The notes below the pieces were generated by a model that saw nothing but the letters and a program-made list of their open reading frames with translations, had not been told where the DNA came from and made no database searches. Position numbers and translations under genes: made by a program. DNA of 64,000 bases, taken from the NCBI RefSeq assembly GCF_900090105.1, contig NZ_FMDM01000006.1, forward strand, positions 1 through 64,000, written 5' to 3'. The stretch comes from Micromonospora humi. Lineage in GTDB: Bacteria; Actinomycetota; Actinomycetes; Mycobacteriales; Micromonosporaceae. This document shows positions 43,295 to 52,692 of the stretch, in pieces. The first letter of the stretch is position 1. Each line of letters opens with the position of its first letter.

Positions 43295-44529
43295 CCTCCC
43301 GGGCGGTCGAGGACCTGCTGCGGACGCTCGCACCGCAGGTCCTCGGCGTGCTCGTGCGCCGGCACGGCCAGTTCTACGCCTGCGAGGACGCGGTCCAGGA
43401 GGCGCTGCTGGCCGCCGCCGTCCAGTGGCCGGCGCAGGGCCTGCCGGAGCACCCGCGCGCCTGGCTGGTCACCGTGGCGACCCGCCGGCTCACCGACGAG
43501 TGGCGCAGCGAGCACGCCCGCCGGGAACGCGAGGTCGCGGTGGCGGTCCGGCAGCCGGCGTACGCGGCGGTCGCCCCGGCCGCCGACGAGGAGCCACCGA
43601 GCGGGGACGACACGCTGAAGCTGCTGTTCCTCTGCTGTCATCCGGCGCTGCCGGTCAGCGCCCAGGTGGCGCTCACGCTACGAGCGGTGGGCGGGTTGGG
43701 CACCGCCGAGATCGCCCGGGCGTACCTGGTGCCGGAGGCCACCATGAGCCAGCGGATCCGCCGGGCCAAGCAGCGGGTCGAAGCGGCCGGGGCGCGCTTC
43801 ACCCTGCCCTCGTCGGCGGACCGGGACGAGCGGCTGGGCGCGGTGCTGCGGGTGCTCTACCTGGTCTTCAACGAGGGCTACACCGCGTCGAGCGGGGACG
43901 AGCTGCACCGGGCGGAGCTGACCGGGGAGGCGATCCGGCTGGCCCGGGAGCTGCACCGGCTGCTGCCGACCGACGGCGAGGTGGCCGGGCTGCTGGCGTT
44001 GATGCTGCTGACCGACGCGCACCGGGCGGCCCGGACCGGCCCGGCCGGGGAGCTGGTGCCGCTGGCCGAGCAGGACCGCACCCGCTGGGACCGGGGTGCG
44101 GTGGCGGAGGGGATCGCGCTGGTGACCGAGGCGCTGACCTGGTCGGCGCCGGGCCCGTACCAGGTCCAGGCCGCGATCGCGGCGGTGCACGCGGAGGCGC
44201 CGACGGCCGCGACCACCGACTGGCCGCAGATCGTCGCGCTCTACCGGGTGCTGGCCCGGATCGCGCCCAACCCGATGGTCACGCTCAACCAGGCCGTCGC
44301 GGTGGCCATGGTGGCCGGCCCCCGGGCCGGCCTGGCGTTGCTCGCGCCGCTCGGCGAGGACGACCGGACCGCCGGGCACCACCGGCTGGCCGCCGTCCGC
44401 GCGCACCTGCTCGAACTGGCCGGCGACCGGGCGGACGCCCGGGCCGCCTACCTGGCCGCCGCGCGGGCCACCACCAGCCTGCCCGAGCGGCGTTACCTGG
44501 AGGTACGCGCCGCGCGCCTGGCCCCTTGA
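43291..44529 (+). CDS. ECF42-type sigma factor with long C-terminal extension
   Basis: A 412-residue sigma-70 family protein: region 2 (YACEDAVQEALLAA, HPRAWLVTVATRRLTDEWR), region 4 (TLRAVGGLGTAEIARAYLVPEATMSQRIRRAK) and a ~200-residue helical TPR-like extension (GRRYLEVRA-type end) that replaces an anti-sigma factor. This is the ECF42 architecture; regulation works through the extension rather than a separate membrane anti-sigma protein. Coupled to the DGPF gene. A GC-rich hairpin follows. Confidence 0.92.
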   Translation: MTSRAVEDLLRTLAPQVLGVLVRRHGQFYACEDAVQEALLAAAVQWPAQGLPEHPRAWLVTVATRRLTDEWRSEHARREREVAVAVRQPAYAAVAPAADEEPPSGDDTLKLLFLCCHPALPVSAQVALTLRAVGGLGTAEIARAYLVPEATMSQRIRRAKQRVEAAGARFTLPSSADRDERLGAVLRVLYLVFNEGYTASSGDELHRAELTGEAIRLARELHRLLPTDGEVAGLLALMLLTDAHRAARTGPAGELVPLAEQDRTRWDRGAVAEGIALVTEALTWSAPGPYQVQAAIAAVHAEAPTAATTDWPQIVALYRVLARIAPNPMVTLNQAVAVAMVAGPRAGLALLAPLGEDDRTAGHHRLAAVRAHLLELAGDRADARAAYLAAARATTSLPERRYLEVRAARLAP

Positions 44530-44535
44530 CGCACG

Positions 44536-44561
44536 CCGGGCCGGCCCGAAGGCCGGCCCGG
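44536..44561. terminator. Hairpin between sigma factor and CsbD genes
   Basis: An 11-bp perfect stem (44536-44546 with 44551-44561) capped by a CGAA tetraloop, 7 bp after the sigma factor stop and before the convergent csbD-like gene. Probably a shared terminator. Confidence 0.65.
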
Positions 44562-44581
44562 TGGGGTGTGCGAGGCGTACG

Positions 44582-44755
44582 TCAGCTCTTGAAGGCGTCC
44601 TTGATCTTCTCGCCGGCCTGCTTGAGCTTGGCGCCAGCCTGGTCGTTGCGGCCCTCGGCCTCGAGGCGCTCGTTGTCGGTGGCCCGACCCACGCCCTCCT
44701 TGACCTTGCCCGCGGTGTCCTGGGAAGCGTTGTCGATCTTGTCGTCGAGACCCAT
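44582..44755 (-). CDS. CsbD-family general stress protein
   Basis: A 57-residue protein beginning MGLDDKIDNASQDTAGKVKEG, the CsbD pattern of small, highly soluble, helical stress proteins. ATG at 44755 follows GGAGGTTCCC on the minus strand. The function of CsbD is unknown, but it is usually under stress sigma factors. Confidence 0.9.
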   Translation of the reverse strand: MGLDDKIDNASQDTAGKVKEGVGRATDNERLEAEGRNDQAGAKLKQAGEKIKDAFKS

Positions 44756-44824
44756 GGGAACCTCCACCTCAGCAGTTGCGTGACGACAACTGGTTACCCC
44801 GGCGGCCGTCGGCCCAATCCCACA

Positions 44825-47080
44825 TCACCCGATCGGGCGAAACCGCCGCAGCCGGAGGCTGTTCGCCACCACGAAGACCGACGAGAAGGCCATCGCCGCC
44901 CCGGCGAGCATCGGGTTGAGCAGCCCGGCGGCGGCCAGCGGCAGCGCGGCCACGTTGTAGGCGAACGCCCAGAACAGGTTGCCCTTGATGACCGCCAGGG
45001 TGCGGCGGGAGAGCCGGATGGCGTCCGCCGCGGCCAGCAGGTCGCCCCGGACCAGGGTCAGGTCGGCGGCCTCGATCGCCACGTCGGTGCCGGTGCCCAT
45101 GGCCAGCCCGAGGTCGGCCCGGGCCAGCGCGGCCGCGTCGTTGACCCCGTCACCGACCATGGCGACCACCCGGCCCTCGCGTTGGAGCCGCTCGACCACC
45201 TCGACCTTGTCCGCCGGCAGCACCTCCGCGATCACCTCGTCGATGCCCACCTCGGCGGCCACCGCGCCGGCCACGGTGGCGTTGTCGCCGGTGAGCAGCA
45301 CCGGGGTGAGCCCCAAGCCGCGCAGCCGGTCGACCGCCGCCCGGCTGGTCGGCTTCACCGCGTCGGCCACCGCGAGCACCCCGCGGGCCCGCCCGTCCCA
45401 GCCGACCAGGACCGCCGTGCGGCCGTCCGCCGCCGCGCCGGTCGCGGCCCGCTCGACCGCGTCGGGTACGTCGAGGCCGCGTTCCCGCAGCAGCCGGAGC
45501 CGCCCGACCACCACGCTCCGGCCGTCGACCGTTCCGGTCACGCCCAGGCCCTCGGCATTGGCGAAGTCGGCGACGGCGGGCGGCGTCCCGGCCTCGGCCG
45601 CGGTCTCGGCGATCGCCCGGGCGATCGGGTGCTCGGAGGCCGCCTCCAGCGCGCCGGCCAGCCGGAGCAGCTCGCCGGCGTCCTCGCCGGTCGCGGGCAG
45701 CACCTCGGCGAGCGCCATCCGGCCGGTGGTGACGGTGCCGGTCTTGTCCAGCACCACGGTGTCGACCCGGCGGGTGGACTCCAGCACCTCCGGCCCCTTG
45801 ATCAGCACGCCGAGCTGCGCGCCCCGCCCGGTGCCGACCAGCAGCGCGGTCGGCGTGGCCAGGCCCAGCGCGCACGGGCAGGCGATGATCAGCACCGCCA
45901 CGGCGGCGGTGAACGCGGCGGTCGACCCGGCGCCGGTGCCGAGCCACCAGCCCAGCGTGGCGGCGGCCAGGGCGATCACGATCGGTACGAAGACGCCCGA
46001 GATCCGGTCGGCGAGCCGCTGCACCGCCGCCTTGCCGGTCTGCGCCTGCTCCACCAGCCGAGCCATCTGGGCGAGCTGGGTGTCCCCGCCGATCCGGGTG
46101 GCCCGCACCACGAGCCGGCCGCCGGCGTTCACCGTCGCGCCCACCACGGCGTCCCCCGGCCCCACCTCGACCGGGACCGACTCGCCGGTGAGCATGCTGG
46201 CGTCGACCGCCGAGGTGCCCTCCTCGACCACACCGTCGGTGGCGATCTTCTCCCCCGGCCGGACCACGAACCGGTCGCCGACCGCGAGCTGGTCGACCGG
46301 GATCCGCACCTCCTGCCCGCCGCGCCGCACCGCCACGTCCTTCGCACCCAGTTCGAGCAGGGCGCGCAGCGCGGAGCCGGCGGTGCGCTTGGCGCGGGCC
46401 TCGAAGTATCGCCCGGCCAGGATGAAGACCGTCACCCCGGCGGCGGCCTCCAGATAGATGTTGCCGGCGCCGTCGCTCCGGGTGATGTCGAACCGGAACG
46501 GGTGGGTCATCCCCGGCATCCCGGCGTCGCCGAGGAAGAGCGCCCAGAGCGACCAGCCGAACGCGGCAAGCGTGCCGAGCGAGACCAGGGTGTCCATGGT
46601 CGCCGCGCCGTGGCGCAGGTTGACCAGCGCGGCCCGGTGGAACGGCAGCCCGCCCCAGACCACCACCGGCGCGGCCAGGGTGAGCGAGGCCCACTGCCAG
46701 TAGTCGAACTGCCAGGCCGGCACCATGGCCAGCACGATCACCGGCAGGGTCAGCACGGCGGAGACCCACAACCGGGTACGCGCGCCACGCAGCTCGTCCA
46801 CCGGCTCGACGACCGTGGTCGCCTCGCCGGAGGCGGGCGGGGGCGGCACCACAGCCGTGTAGCCGGTCTTCTCCACGGTGGCGATGAGGTCGTCCGGCGC
46901 GACCTCGTCGGCGTACCGGACGGTGGCCTTCTCGGTGGCGTAGTTCACCGTGGCCTCGACGCCGTCCATCCGGTTGAGCTTCTTCTCGATCCGGGCCGCG
47001 CAGGAGGCGCAGGTCATGCCGCCGATCGTGAGTTCGATCAGGTTCGGCGCGGTGGGCAGCGTCTTTCCCGTGGTGGTCAT
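44825..47080 (-). CDS. copA: Copper-exporting P1B-type ATPase
   Basis: A 751-residue heavy-metal ATPase: an N-terminal HMA domain with Cys24-x-x-Cys27 (GMTCASC), the transmembrane CPC motif at 401-403 ([10 protein letters not shown]), TGES at 298-301, DKTGT at 445-449 and the SEHP motif after it. The CPC motif marks Cu+/Ag+ specificity. It exports copper; it stands in a locus with a CopZ-type chaperone and CsoR. It lies just downstream of the periplasmic-type gene on the same strand. Confidence 0.94.
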   Translation of the reverse strand: MTTTGKTLPTAPNLIELTIGGMTCASCAARIEKKLNRMDGVEATVNYATEKATVRYADEVAPDDLIATVEKTGYTAVVPPPPASGEATTVVEPVDELRGARTRLWVSAVLTLPVIVLAMVPAWQFDYWQWASLTLAAPVVVWGGLPFHRAALVNLRHGAATMDTLVSLGTLAAFGWSLWALFLGDAGMPGMTHPFRFDITRSDGAGNIYLEAAAGVTVFILAGRYFEARAKRTAGSALRALLELGAKDVAVRRGGQEVRIPVDQLAVGDRFVVRPGEKIATDGVVEEGTSAVDASMLTGESVPVEVGPGDAVVGATVNAGGRLVVRATRIGGDTQLAQMARLVEQAQTGKAAVQRLADRISGVFVPIVIALAAATLGWWLGTGAGSTAAFTAAVAVLIIACPCALGLATPTALLVGTGRGAQLGVLIKGPEVLESTRRVDTVVLDKTGTVTTGRMALAEVLPATGEDAGELLRLAGALEAASEHPIARAIAETAAEAGTPPAVADFANAEGLGVTGTVDGRSVVVGRLRLLRERGLDVPDAVERAATGAAADGRTAVLVGWDGRARGVLAVADAVKPTSRAAVDRLRGLGLTPVLLTGDNATVAGAVAAEVGIDEVIAEVLPADKVEVVERLQREGRVVAMVGDGVNDAAALARADLGLAMGTGTDVAIEAADLTLVRGDLLAAADAIRLSRRTLAVIKGNLFWAFAYNVAALPLAAAGLLNPMLAGAAMAFSSVFVVANSLRLRRFRPIG

Positions 47081-47095
47081 CGCGGCACCTCCCGG

Positions 47096-48070
47096 TCAGC
47101 CGTGTCCGTGCCCCGGGCTGCCGTGTCCGGCGGCCGGGGTCGGTGCGGTGGTGGTCGCCGGCGCGGTGGGCGTCGGCGGGGCCTGGTCGCCGGCCACGAC
47201 GGTGAACTCGGCGGTGTGCACCGTGTCGCCGTGCCGGAAGTCCAGGTAGAGACGGTACGCCCCGGCGGAGGGCACCTCGGCCGCGAACGTGACCGCCGGC
47301 CCGGCCGGCGTCCGCCCGTCGCCGGGCTCCCCCTCCGGGTGCACGTGCAGGTAGGCCAGGTCGCCCTGGCGCAGCGCCACCAGGTGCCCGTACGCCCCGA
47401 GGTAGGGCGACAGGTCGGTGACCGGGCGGCCGTCGCGGCTGACGGTGAGCGTGAGGCGGCTGGTGCGGCCCGGCTCCGGCGCGCCGGCGAGCGTGACCGT
47501 GTAGCCGTCGACCGTGGTGCTGGTGGCCGGGGCGGGCAGTGGCCGGGCGGTGAGGGTGCCGGGGACGGTGACGTCGACGCCGAGCGTCAGCGCCTCGCCG
47601 CCGGTGGGGGTGAAGTCGGCGAACGCCCGCCACACTCCCGGCCCGGCGAGCGGCGAGGCGACCCGCCAGGTGCCGTCGTCGGCCAGTTCGGGGTGCACGT
47701 GGCGGAACCCGGACAGGTCGCGTCGGGCGACGATCAGGTGCATGCGCTTGTCGTGGGCCACCTCGTAGCGGGTGACCGGCCGGCCGTCCGGCCCGGTGAT
47801 CCGGAACGCGAACTCGCCGGCCGGGGCGGCGACCGGCTGGAACGTGTAGCCGCGCTCCGAGACGAGCAGCCCGCCGGGCAGGTGCGCGGCGGCGGCCGAG
47901 CCCGCGTCGCCGTGGCCGGCGGCGCCGGACCCGTGGTCGGTGTCGGTGGTGTCGTGGCTGGTCTCGGTGGCCGGGGCGGCGGGACCGGTCAGGTGACCGA
48001 TCCCGAACGCCCCGCCGAACACCGCCGCGAGGCCGAGGGCGAAGCCGCTCAGCTTCGTCGCCGTGTTCAT
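47096..48070 (-). CDS. Exported histidine-rich protein of the copper locus
   Basis: A 324-residue protein with an N-terminal membrane/signal segment (KLSGFALGLAAVFGGAFGIGHL), a His-rich stretch and a two-part domain with repeated HVHP motifs (FRHVHPEL and LAYLHVHPEG). The C-terminus is Pro/Thr- and His-rich (GHGSPGHGHG). It is likely anchored outside the membrane and binds copper. It lies between copZ and copA, consistent with copper handling. No enzymatic family is recognised. Confidence 0.82.
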   Translation of the reverse strand: MNTATKLSGFALGLAAVFGGAFGIGHLTGPAAPATETSHDTTDTDHGSGAAGHGDAGSAAAAHLPGGLLVSERGYTFQPVAAPAGEFAFRITGPDGRPVTRYEVAHDKRMHLIVARRDLSGFRHVHPELADDGTWRVASPLAGPGVWRAFADFTPTGGEALTLGVDVTVPGTLTARPLPAPATSTTVDGYTVTLAGAPEPGRTSRLTLTVSRDGRPVTDLSPYLGAYGHLVALRQGDLAYLHVHPEGEPGDGRTPAGPAVTFAAEVPSAGAYRLYLDFRHGDTVHTAEFTVVAGDQAPPTPTAPATTTAPTPAAGHGSPGHGHG

Positions 48071-48104
48071 GGTGCCTCCTCCGGTTGACGGATGGGTGGG
48101 CCCG

Positions 48105-48311
48105 TCACGCCTCGGCGAGGTCGTAACCCGCCTCGTCGACGGCGGCGCGGACGGCGTCCGCGTTCAGCGGGCCCTGGCTGGTGACGGTGACCCGGCCGGT
48201 GGCCAGGTCGACCTGGACGTCGGTGACGCCCGGCAGCGCGGTCAGCTCGGTGCTGACGGCGTTGACGCAGTGGCCGCAGGTCATGCCGTTCACCTGGTAG
48301 GTGGTGTCCAT
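48105..48311 (-). CDS. copZ: CopZ-type copper chaperone
   Basis: A 68-residue HMA domain with Cys12-x-x-Cys15 (NGMTCGHCVNAV) and the family C-terminus AAVDEAGYDLAEA. It carries Cu+ to the CopA ATPase. Start at ATG 48311, next to a GGAGGGCGA site. The CsoR-type palindromes lie directly upstream, between it and csoR. Confidence 0.92.
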   Translation of the reverse strand: MDTTYQVNGMTCGHCVNAVSTELTALPGVTDVQVDLATGRVTVTSQGPLNADAVRAAVDEAGYDLAEA

Positions 48312-48328
48312 GTCGCCCTCCGATTCTG

Positions 48329-48345
48329 ATACCCCCTGGGGGTAC
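48329..48345. promoter_or_regulatory. CsoR operator 1 (copper-responsive)
   Basis: ATACCCCC-T-GGGGGTAC, the G/C-tract palindrome with TA-containing ends typical of CsoR operators, 18 bp upstream of the copZ start. Confidence 0.88.
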
Positions 48346-48360
48346 AAGCGGAACGTTACC

Positions 48361-48376
48361 ATACCCCCGAGGGGTA
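48361..48376. promoter_or_regulatory. CsoR operator 2 (copper-responsive)
   Basis: ATACCCCCGAGGGGTA, a second copy of the palindrome, 16 bp upstream of the csoR ATG. The pair would let one CsoR control both divergent transcripts. Confidence 0.88.
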
Positions 48377-48391
48377 CGCTATCCTCGACGC

Positions 48392-48691
48392 ATGACCACG
48401 CCGTCCACCCCGACCCGGGGCTACACCGCCAGCAAGGACCAGCTCCTCGCCCGGCTCCGTCGCGTCGAGGGCCAGGTGCGGGGCATCGAGAAGATGGTCG
48501 AGGACGACCGCTACTGCATCGACGTGCTGACCCAGATCTCGGCCATCCAGGCGGCGCTGGACAAGGTCGCCCTGGGCCTGCTCGACGGTCACGCCCGGCA
48601 CTGCATGCACGAGGGCGCCGCCGAGGGCCGCGCCGACGAGATGGCCACCGAGATGATGGCCGCCGTGGGCCGCCTCATGAAGCGCGGCTGA
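48392..48691 (+). CDS. csoR: CsoR-type copper-sensing repressor
   Basis: A 99-residue CsoR with the Cu+ ligands Cys42, His67 and Cys71 at the canonical spacing of 25 and 4 residues, and the family helix KDQLLARLRRVEGQVRGIEKM. It binds the paired palindromes upstream and releases them when Cu+ binds. Divergent from copZ. Confidence 0.95.
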   Translation: MTTPSTPTRGYTASKDQLLARLRRVEGQVRGIEKMVEDDRYCIDVLTQISAIQAALDKVALGLLDGHARHCMHEGAAEGRADEMATEMMAAVGRLMKRG

Positions 48692-48815
48692 CCAGGACTG
48701 CCGCCCCCGAGAACAGGTCGCGCGGCCCGACTCCCCGGGCCGCTCGCGGACGTACCGTCGAGGTGGCGGCCGGGTCGGCGGCACGCCGACCCGCCGGACG
48801 GACGGAGGCGGCGCG

Positions 48816-49025
48816 ATGATGTGGTCGGGCCCGATGACGGGCTGGATGTGGCTCTGGTCCCTGCTCGCGCTCGTGGCGCTGGCGGGGCTGTTCTGGCTGG
48901 TGGTCCGGCTGCCCGGTTCGGGCGCCGCGACGCCGGGCACCGCCCGGCGCATCCTCGACGAGCGCTACGCGCGTGGCGAGATCGACGAGGACGACTACCG
49001 GCGGCGGCGCGCCGGTCTGAGCTGA
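48816..49025 (+). CDS. SHOCT-domain membrane protein
   Basis: A 69-residue protein: one membrane helix (MWLWSLLALVALAGLFWLVV) and a C-terminal SHOCT domain (ARRILDERYARGEIDEDDYRRRRAGLS). Two ATG codons are adjacent at 48816 and 48819. The function of SHOCT proteins is unknown. Confidence 0.88.
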   Translation: MMWSGPMTGWMWLWSLLALVALAGLFWLVVRLPGSGAATPGTARRILDERYARGEIDEDDYRRRRAGLS

Positions 49026-49193
49026 CCGCCGACGCCCTCCCGGTGGGGCGGTGGCCGGCGGCGTCTCCCGGGCGGCCCGACCGGTCCTGGCTACCATGGC
49101 CCGGCGACGACCGGACGTGGTCAGCACGCGTCCGCGCCGACCGGGGACCGACCGGGCCGGTGACCGGGTCGCCGTCGACAGTTGGGAGACGCC

Positions 49194-50483
49194 GTGGGCG
49201 CCGACCACAGCCCCGCCGCCCCCGCGTCGCCGCGGGTACGCCGGATCCTCGTCGCGACAGTGGTGCCGCTCTTCGTACTCACCGTGATCGCGGCTCTGGC
49301 GCTCTGGCCCCGGCAGGGGCCGGCACCGGCCGGCGGCGCGAACGTGCCGCGCCACCAGGGCACGGTGACCCGGGTGCTGACCGAGCCCTGCCCGCCGACC
49401 CCGGAGTCGCCGGCGGGTGACGACGGCCCGTGCGGCACCGTCACCGTCGCCGCGAAACAGGGCCCGGACGCGGGCCGGCAGGTCGAGACGCCGATCCCGG
49501 CGGGGCCCGGCGCGCCGCGGGTGGAGGTCGGCGACGAGGTGATCCTGGTCGAGCTGACCGACCCGGCCGACCCCACGGTCAAGGCCTACAACATCGCCGA
49601 GCACCAGCGCGGTACGCCGCTGATCTGGTTGGTGGCGCTCTTCGCCGCCGCGATCGTGGCGTTCGGTCGCTGGCGCGGGCTGGCCGCGCTCGGTGGGTTG
49701 GTGGCCAGCTTCGCCATCCTGCTCGGCTTCGTGCTGCCGGGGATCGGCGCCGGCCGCTCCCCGCTGCCGGTGGCGATCGTCGGCGCCGCGCTGATCATGT
49801 TCGTGGTGCTCTACCTGACGCACGGGATCAGCGCGCAGACCTCGGTGGCGGTGCTCGGCACCCTCGGCAGCCTGGTGGTCACCGGCGTGCTCGGCACGCT
49901 GGCCACCGGCGCCACCCACCTGACCGGCTTCGGCAGCGAGGACGCCACCACACTGTCCATGTTCCAGGGTGACGTCGACCTGCACGGGCTGCTGCTGGCC
50001 GGCATCATCATCGGCTCACTGGGCGTGCTGGACGACGTCACGGTCACCCAGGCGGCGACCGTCACCGAGCTGGCGCGCGCCAACCCGGGGCTGTCCCGGC
50101 GGCAGCTCTACCGCGCGGCCACCCGGGTCGGCCGGGCGCACATCGCGTCCACCGTCAACACCATCGTGCTGGCCTACGCGGGCGCCTCGCTGCCGCTGCT
50201 GCTCCTGCTGGTCGCCGACTCCCGCCCGGTGGGCGAGATCCTCACCAGCGAGTTCCTCGCCCAGGAGATCGTCCGCAGCGCGGTCGCCACGCTCGGCCTG
50301 ATCGCCGCCGTACCGCTGACCACCGCGCTGGCCGCGGTCGTCACCACCGCCGGGCGGCGCCGACCGGACGCCGCCGCCGCGTCGCCCGCGGCGGCCCCGC
50401 CGCCGCCGGGGCGGGACGAGGCACTGGAGGCGCTCGGCGGGCGGCGCCCCGGCGAACCGAGGAGTACGGAGGCCGCATGGTGA
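49194..50483 (+). CDS. YibE/F-family membrane protein
   Basis: A 429-residue protein with one N-terminal membrane helix, an extracellular domain (about 40-130), then seven or so membrane helices and a Pro/Ala-rich cytoplasmic tail. The segment GDVDLHGLLLAGIIIGSLGVLDDVTVTQAA is typical of YibE/F proteins. GTG 49194 is chosen because GGGAG lies 5 bases upstream. The function of the family is not established. Confidence 0.88.
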   Translation: MGADHSPAAPASPRVRRILVATVVPLFVLTVIAALALWPRQGPAPAGGANVPRHQGTVTRVLTEPCPPTPESPAGDDGPCGTVTVAAKQGPDAGRQVETPIPAGPGAPRVEVGDEVILVELTDPADPTVKAYNIAEHQRGTPLIWLVALFAAAIVAFGRWRGLAALGGLVASFAILLGFVLPGIGAGRSPLPVAIVGAALIMFVVLYLTHGISAQTSVAVLGTLGSLVVTGVLGTLATGATHLTGFGSEDATTLSMFQGDVDLHGLLLAGIIIGSLGVLDDVTVTQAATVTELARANPGLSRRQLYRAATRVGRAHIASTVNTIVLAYAGASLPLLLLLVADSRPVGEILTSEFLAQEIVRSAVATLGLIAAVPLTTALAAVVTTAGRRRPDAAAASPAAAPPPPGRDEALEALGGRRPGEPRSTEAAW

Positions 50484-50611
50484 CACTGCGCAGCGTGACG
50501 GCCGACGTCAAACGCGATGCTGCTCACGCTGGGCAATGTCGAATTCTCGCGATTGGTCGGCTTCCGGACGTAGATCCCCGGTCGGGATCTCGGGTAACCT
50601 CGCCCCCGGTC

Positions 50612-50755
50612 ACCGCCGAAGGCGCGCACCGGCGCCTGCGGTGCCGCCGCCCAATCGCCTCCGGGCGAACCGGGGAACCAGGTACATGGGGTGAATCCGC
50701 GCGAGCGGTAGGGGCCGCTTCCGTCCCGAACCCGTCAGCTAACCCGGTCGGCGGT
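50612..50755 (+). ncRNA. c-di-AMP riboswitch (ydaO/yuaA type)
   Basis: The conserved core words of the ydaO element occur in order: GGGGAACC (50673-50680), TGGGGTGAATCC (50689-50700), GTAGGG (50708-50713), and CCGAACCCGTCAGCTAACC (50726-50744). A closing helix pairs ACCGCCGA (50612-50619) with TCGGCGGT (50748-50755). In actinobacteria this riboswitch turns off genes for cell-wall-acting secreted proteins when c-di-AMP is high. It lies 17 bp ahead of the secreted protein gene. The remaining bases from 50484 hold no gene. Confidence 0.9.
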
Positions 50756-50772
50756 CGACGGAAGGGAACACT

Positions 50773-51798
50773 GTGACGGCACCCCTGCGCCGCTGGTCGA
50801 CACCCGTGGTGGCCGTGCTCGCCGCGTTCGCCGTGCTGGTCGGGCCGACCCCCGCCACGGCCGCCCCGCACGCCGCCGCCCCCAAGCCCTCGGGGCACGC
50901 GGAGGACGACGAGCCGCCGCTCATCACCGAGGCGATCGACTCCGCCAACCGGTCCTACCTCCAGGCGAAGTCGAAGCTCACCAAGTCGCAGGAACGCCAG
51001 AAGCGGCTGACCGCCGAGAAGGCGGCGGCGGAGGCCGACCTGGCGGCGCTCAGCCCGCAGGTCAACCAGATCGCCGCGCAGTCCTACCGGACCGGTCGGA
51101 TGGGCGCGATGGCGATGCTGCTGGAGAGCCGGTCGCCCGACTCGTTCGTCGAACGCGCCAGCGCCCTGGACGAGCTCAACCTCTACAACGCGCAGCGGCT
51201 CGCCGCCATCAACGCGGCCAGGACCCGCGCCGAGCAGGCCAAGATCGCCGCCGACGCCGAGGTGCGCGAGCAGGAGAAGCAGACCAACGCGATGGCCCGC
51301 GAGCGGACCGAGGCGCAGAAGGCGCTGAAGCTGGTCGGTGGGCTCGGTTTCACCGGCGGCCTGGTGTCGGCCACCTCGCCGGTCGCCAAGGTCGGCCCCG
51401 GCCGCACCGCCGACGGCGGGTGGAAGTCGGAGTCGTGCAGCGAGAACGACCCGACCACCTCCGGCTGCGTCACGCCGCGCACGCTGCACGCGTACAAGGA
51501 GGTCAAGCGCGCCGGCTTCAACCGCTTCGTGGGTTGTTACCGTCCGGGCGGGCCGTGGGAGCACCCCAAGGGCAAGGCCTGCGACTGGTCGCTGCAGAAC
51601 AGCGGCTTCTCGCCGTGGCACAACAACGACACCCGCCGGTACGGCAACGAGGTGGCCGCCTTCCTCATCCGCAACGCGGACCGGCTGGGCATCTACTACG
51701 TGATCTGGAACCGGCAGATCTGGTTCCCGGCAACCGGCTGGAGCTCCTACAGCGGACCCTCCAACCACACCGACCACGTGCACATGTCGCTGCTCTGA
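50773..51798 (+). CDS. Secreted coiled-coil protein with ARB_07466-like C-terminal domain
   Basis: A 341-residue exported protein: signal peptide to about residue 31, a long charged coiled coil (about 50-185) and a C-terminal domain with CVTPRTLHAYKEVKRAGF, paired cysteines and a final HTDHVHMSL motif. Similar proteins act on, or are tied to, the cell wall. Control by a c-di-AMP riboswitch supports a wall-remodelling role, as for Rpf and NlpC/P60 proteins. The enzyme activity, if any, is unknown. Confidence 0.85.
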   Translation: MTAPLRRWSTPVVAVLAAFAVLVGPTPATAAPHAAAPKPSGHAEDDEPPLITEAIDSANRSYLQAKSKLTKSQERQKRLTAEKAAAEADLAALSPQVNQIAAQSYRTGRMGAMAMLLESRSPDSFVERASALDELNLYNAQRLAAINAARTRAEQAKIAADAEVREQEKQTNAMARERTEAQKALKLVGGLGFTGGLVSATSPVAKVGPGRTADGGWKSESCSENDPTTSGCVTPRTLHAYKEVKRAGFNRFVGCYRPGGPWEHPKGKACDWSLQNSGFSPWHNNDTRRYGNEVAAFLIRNADRLGIYYVIWNRQIWFPATGWSSYSGPSNHTDHVHMSLL

Positions 51799-51809
51799 CG
51801 CGACAGGCA

Positions 51810-51849
51810 CACGAAGAAGGGGTCGCCCTCGGGCGGCCCCTTCTTCGTG
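51810..51849. terminator. Long hairpin after the secreted protein gene
   Basis: An 18-bp stem with a single T:G wobble (51810-51827 with 51832-51849) and a 4-base loop, 11 bp after the stop and before the convergent carbonic anhydrase gene. Confidence 0.75.
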
Positions 51850-51864
51850 TGGCCAGGATGGGAC

Positions 51865-52521
51865 TCAGCCGGCGGCGAGCGCCGGGTCCGCCGGTGCGGC
51901 CGGCGTGGGCAGCGCGGCCGGGGACTGCGCCACCGTCCGCGCCTCGCCGCCGCTGAGCCGGTACGACATGCCGACCACCGCGCACGCCCCGCCGGCCACC
52001 CGCTCGGCGAGCACCGTCGAGCGGGCCAGCAGGGTCTCCACGATCTGCGCGATGTGGACGTCCACGATGCCGTCGAGGTCCTCGACGCCCTGCCGGGCGG
52101 CGCGGAGCAGGCTGGGCGACACGGCGTCCACCACCGCGCCCAGGTGCCCGGGCGGGGCGGAGCCGGTGCGGACCGCCTCGCGGGCCGCCTGGACCGCGCC
52201 GCACGAGTCGTGGCCGAGCACCACCACGAGCGGCGTGCCGAGCACGGTGACCGCGTACTCGACGCTGCCGAGCACCTCGGGGCCGGCGGTGTGCCCGGCG
52301 GTGCGCACCACGAAGAGGTCACCGAGGCCCCGGTCGAAGATGATCTCGGCGGCGAGCCGGGAGTCGGAGCAGCCGACGATCACCGCGAACGGGTGCTGGC
52401 CGTCGGCGACGGCCGCCCGCCGCCCGGCGTCCTGGTTCGGGTGCTGCGGCACACCGGTGACGAACCGGTGGTTACCGGCCCGCAGTTCGGCGAGTGCCTC
52501 GTCAGGGGTGGTCGGGGTCAT
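51865..52521 (-). CDS. Beta-carbonic anhydrase
   Basis: A 218-residue beta-class enzyme with zinc ligands Cys51 (GCSDSR), His104 and Cys107 (LGHDSCGA), and the Asp53/Arg55 dyad. It interconverts CO2 and bicarbonate. It has a short Ala/Pro-rich C-terminal tail and no signal peptide, so it is cytoplasmic. It stands alone. Confidence 0.94.
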   Translation of the reverse strand: MTPTTPDEALAELRAGNHRFVTGVPQHPNQDAGRRAAVADGQHPFAVIVGCSDSRLAAEIIFDRGLGDLFVVRTAGHTAGPEVLGSVEYAVTVLGTPLVVVLGHDSCGAVQAAREAVRTGSAPPGHLGAVVDAVSPSLLRAARQGVEDLDGIVDVHIAQIVETLLARSTVLAERVAGGACAVVGMSYRLSGGEARTVAQSPAALPTPAAPADPALAAG

Positions 52522-52692
52522 CGCTGCTCACCTCGTCCTCGGGCGGAACGACCAGGCCGGCCGACAGCCGTGTCGACCTCGCGACCCACGGTCACACGTG
52601 GCCGAAGGCACGTCAAGATTTCGTGATACGCATTTCATACGTCACGGTCCCGGCCCGCGCCGGGTCCGAGCGCGGCCCCGGGAAGCCATACG

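Noticed and set aside
44561..48088. A 1175-codon open frame on the plus strand opposite copA and the His-rich gene
   Set aside because: It is the antisense of copA and its neighbour, with the Gly/Arg/Val/Asp-rich composition typical of high-GC shadow frames. It covers several unrelated genes and has no domain pattern.
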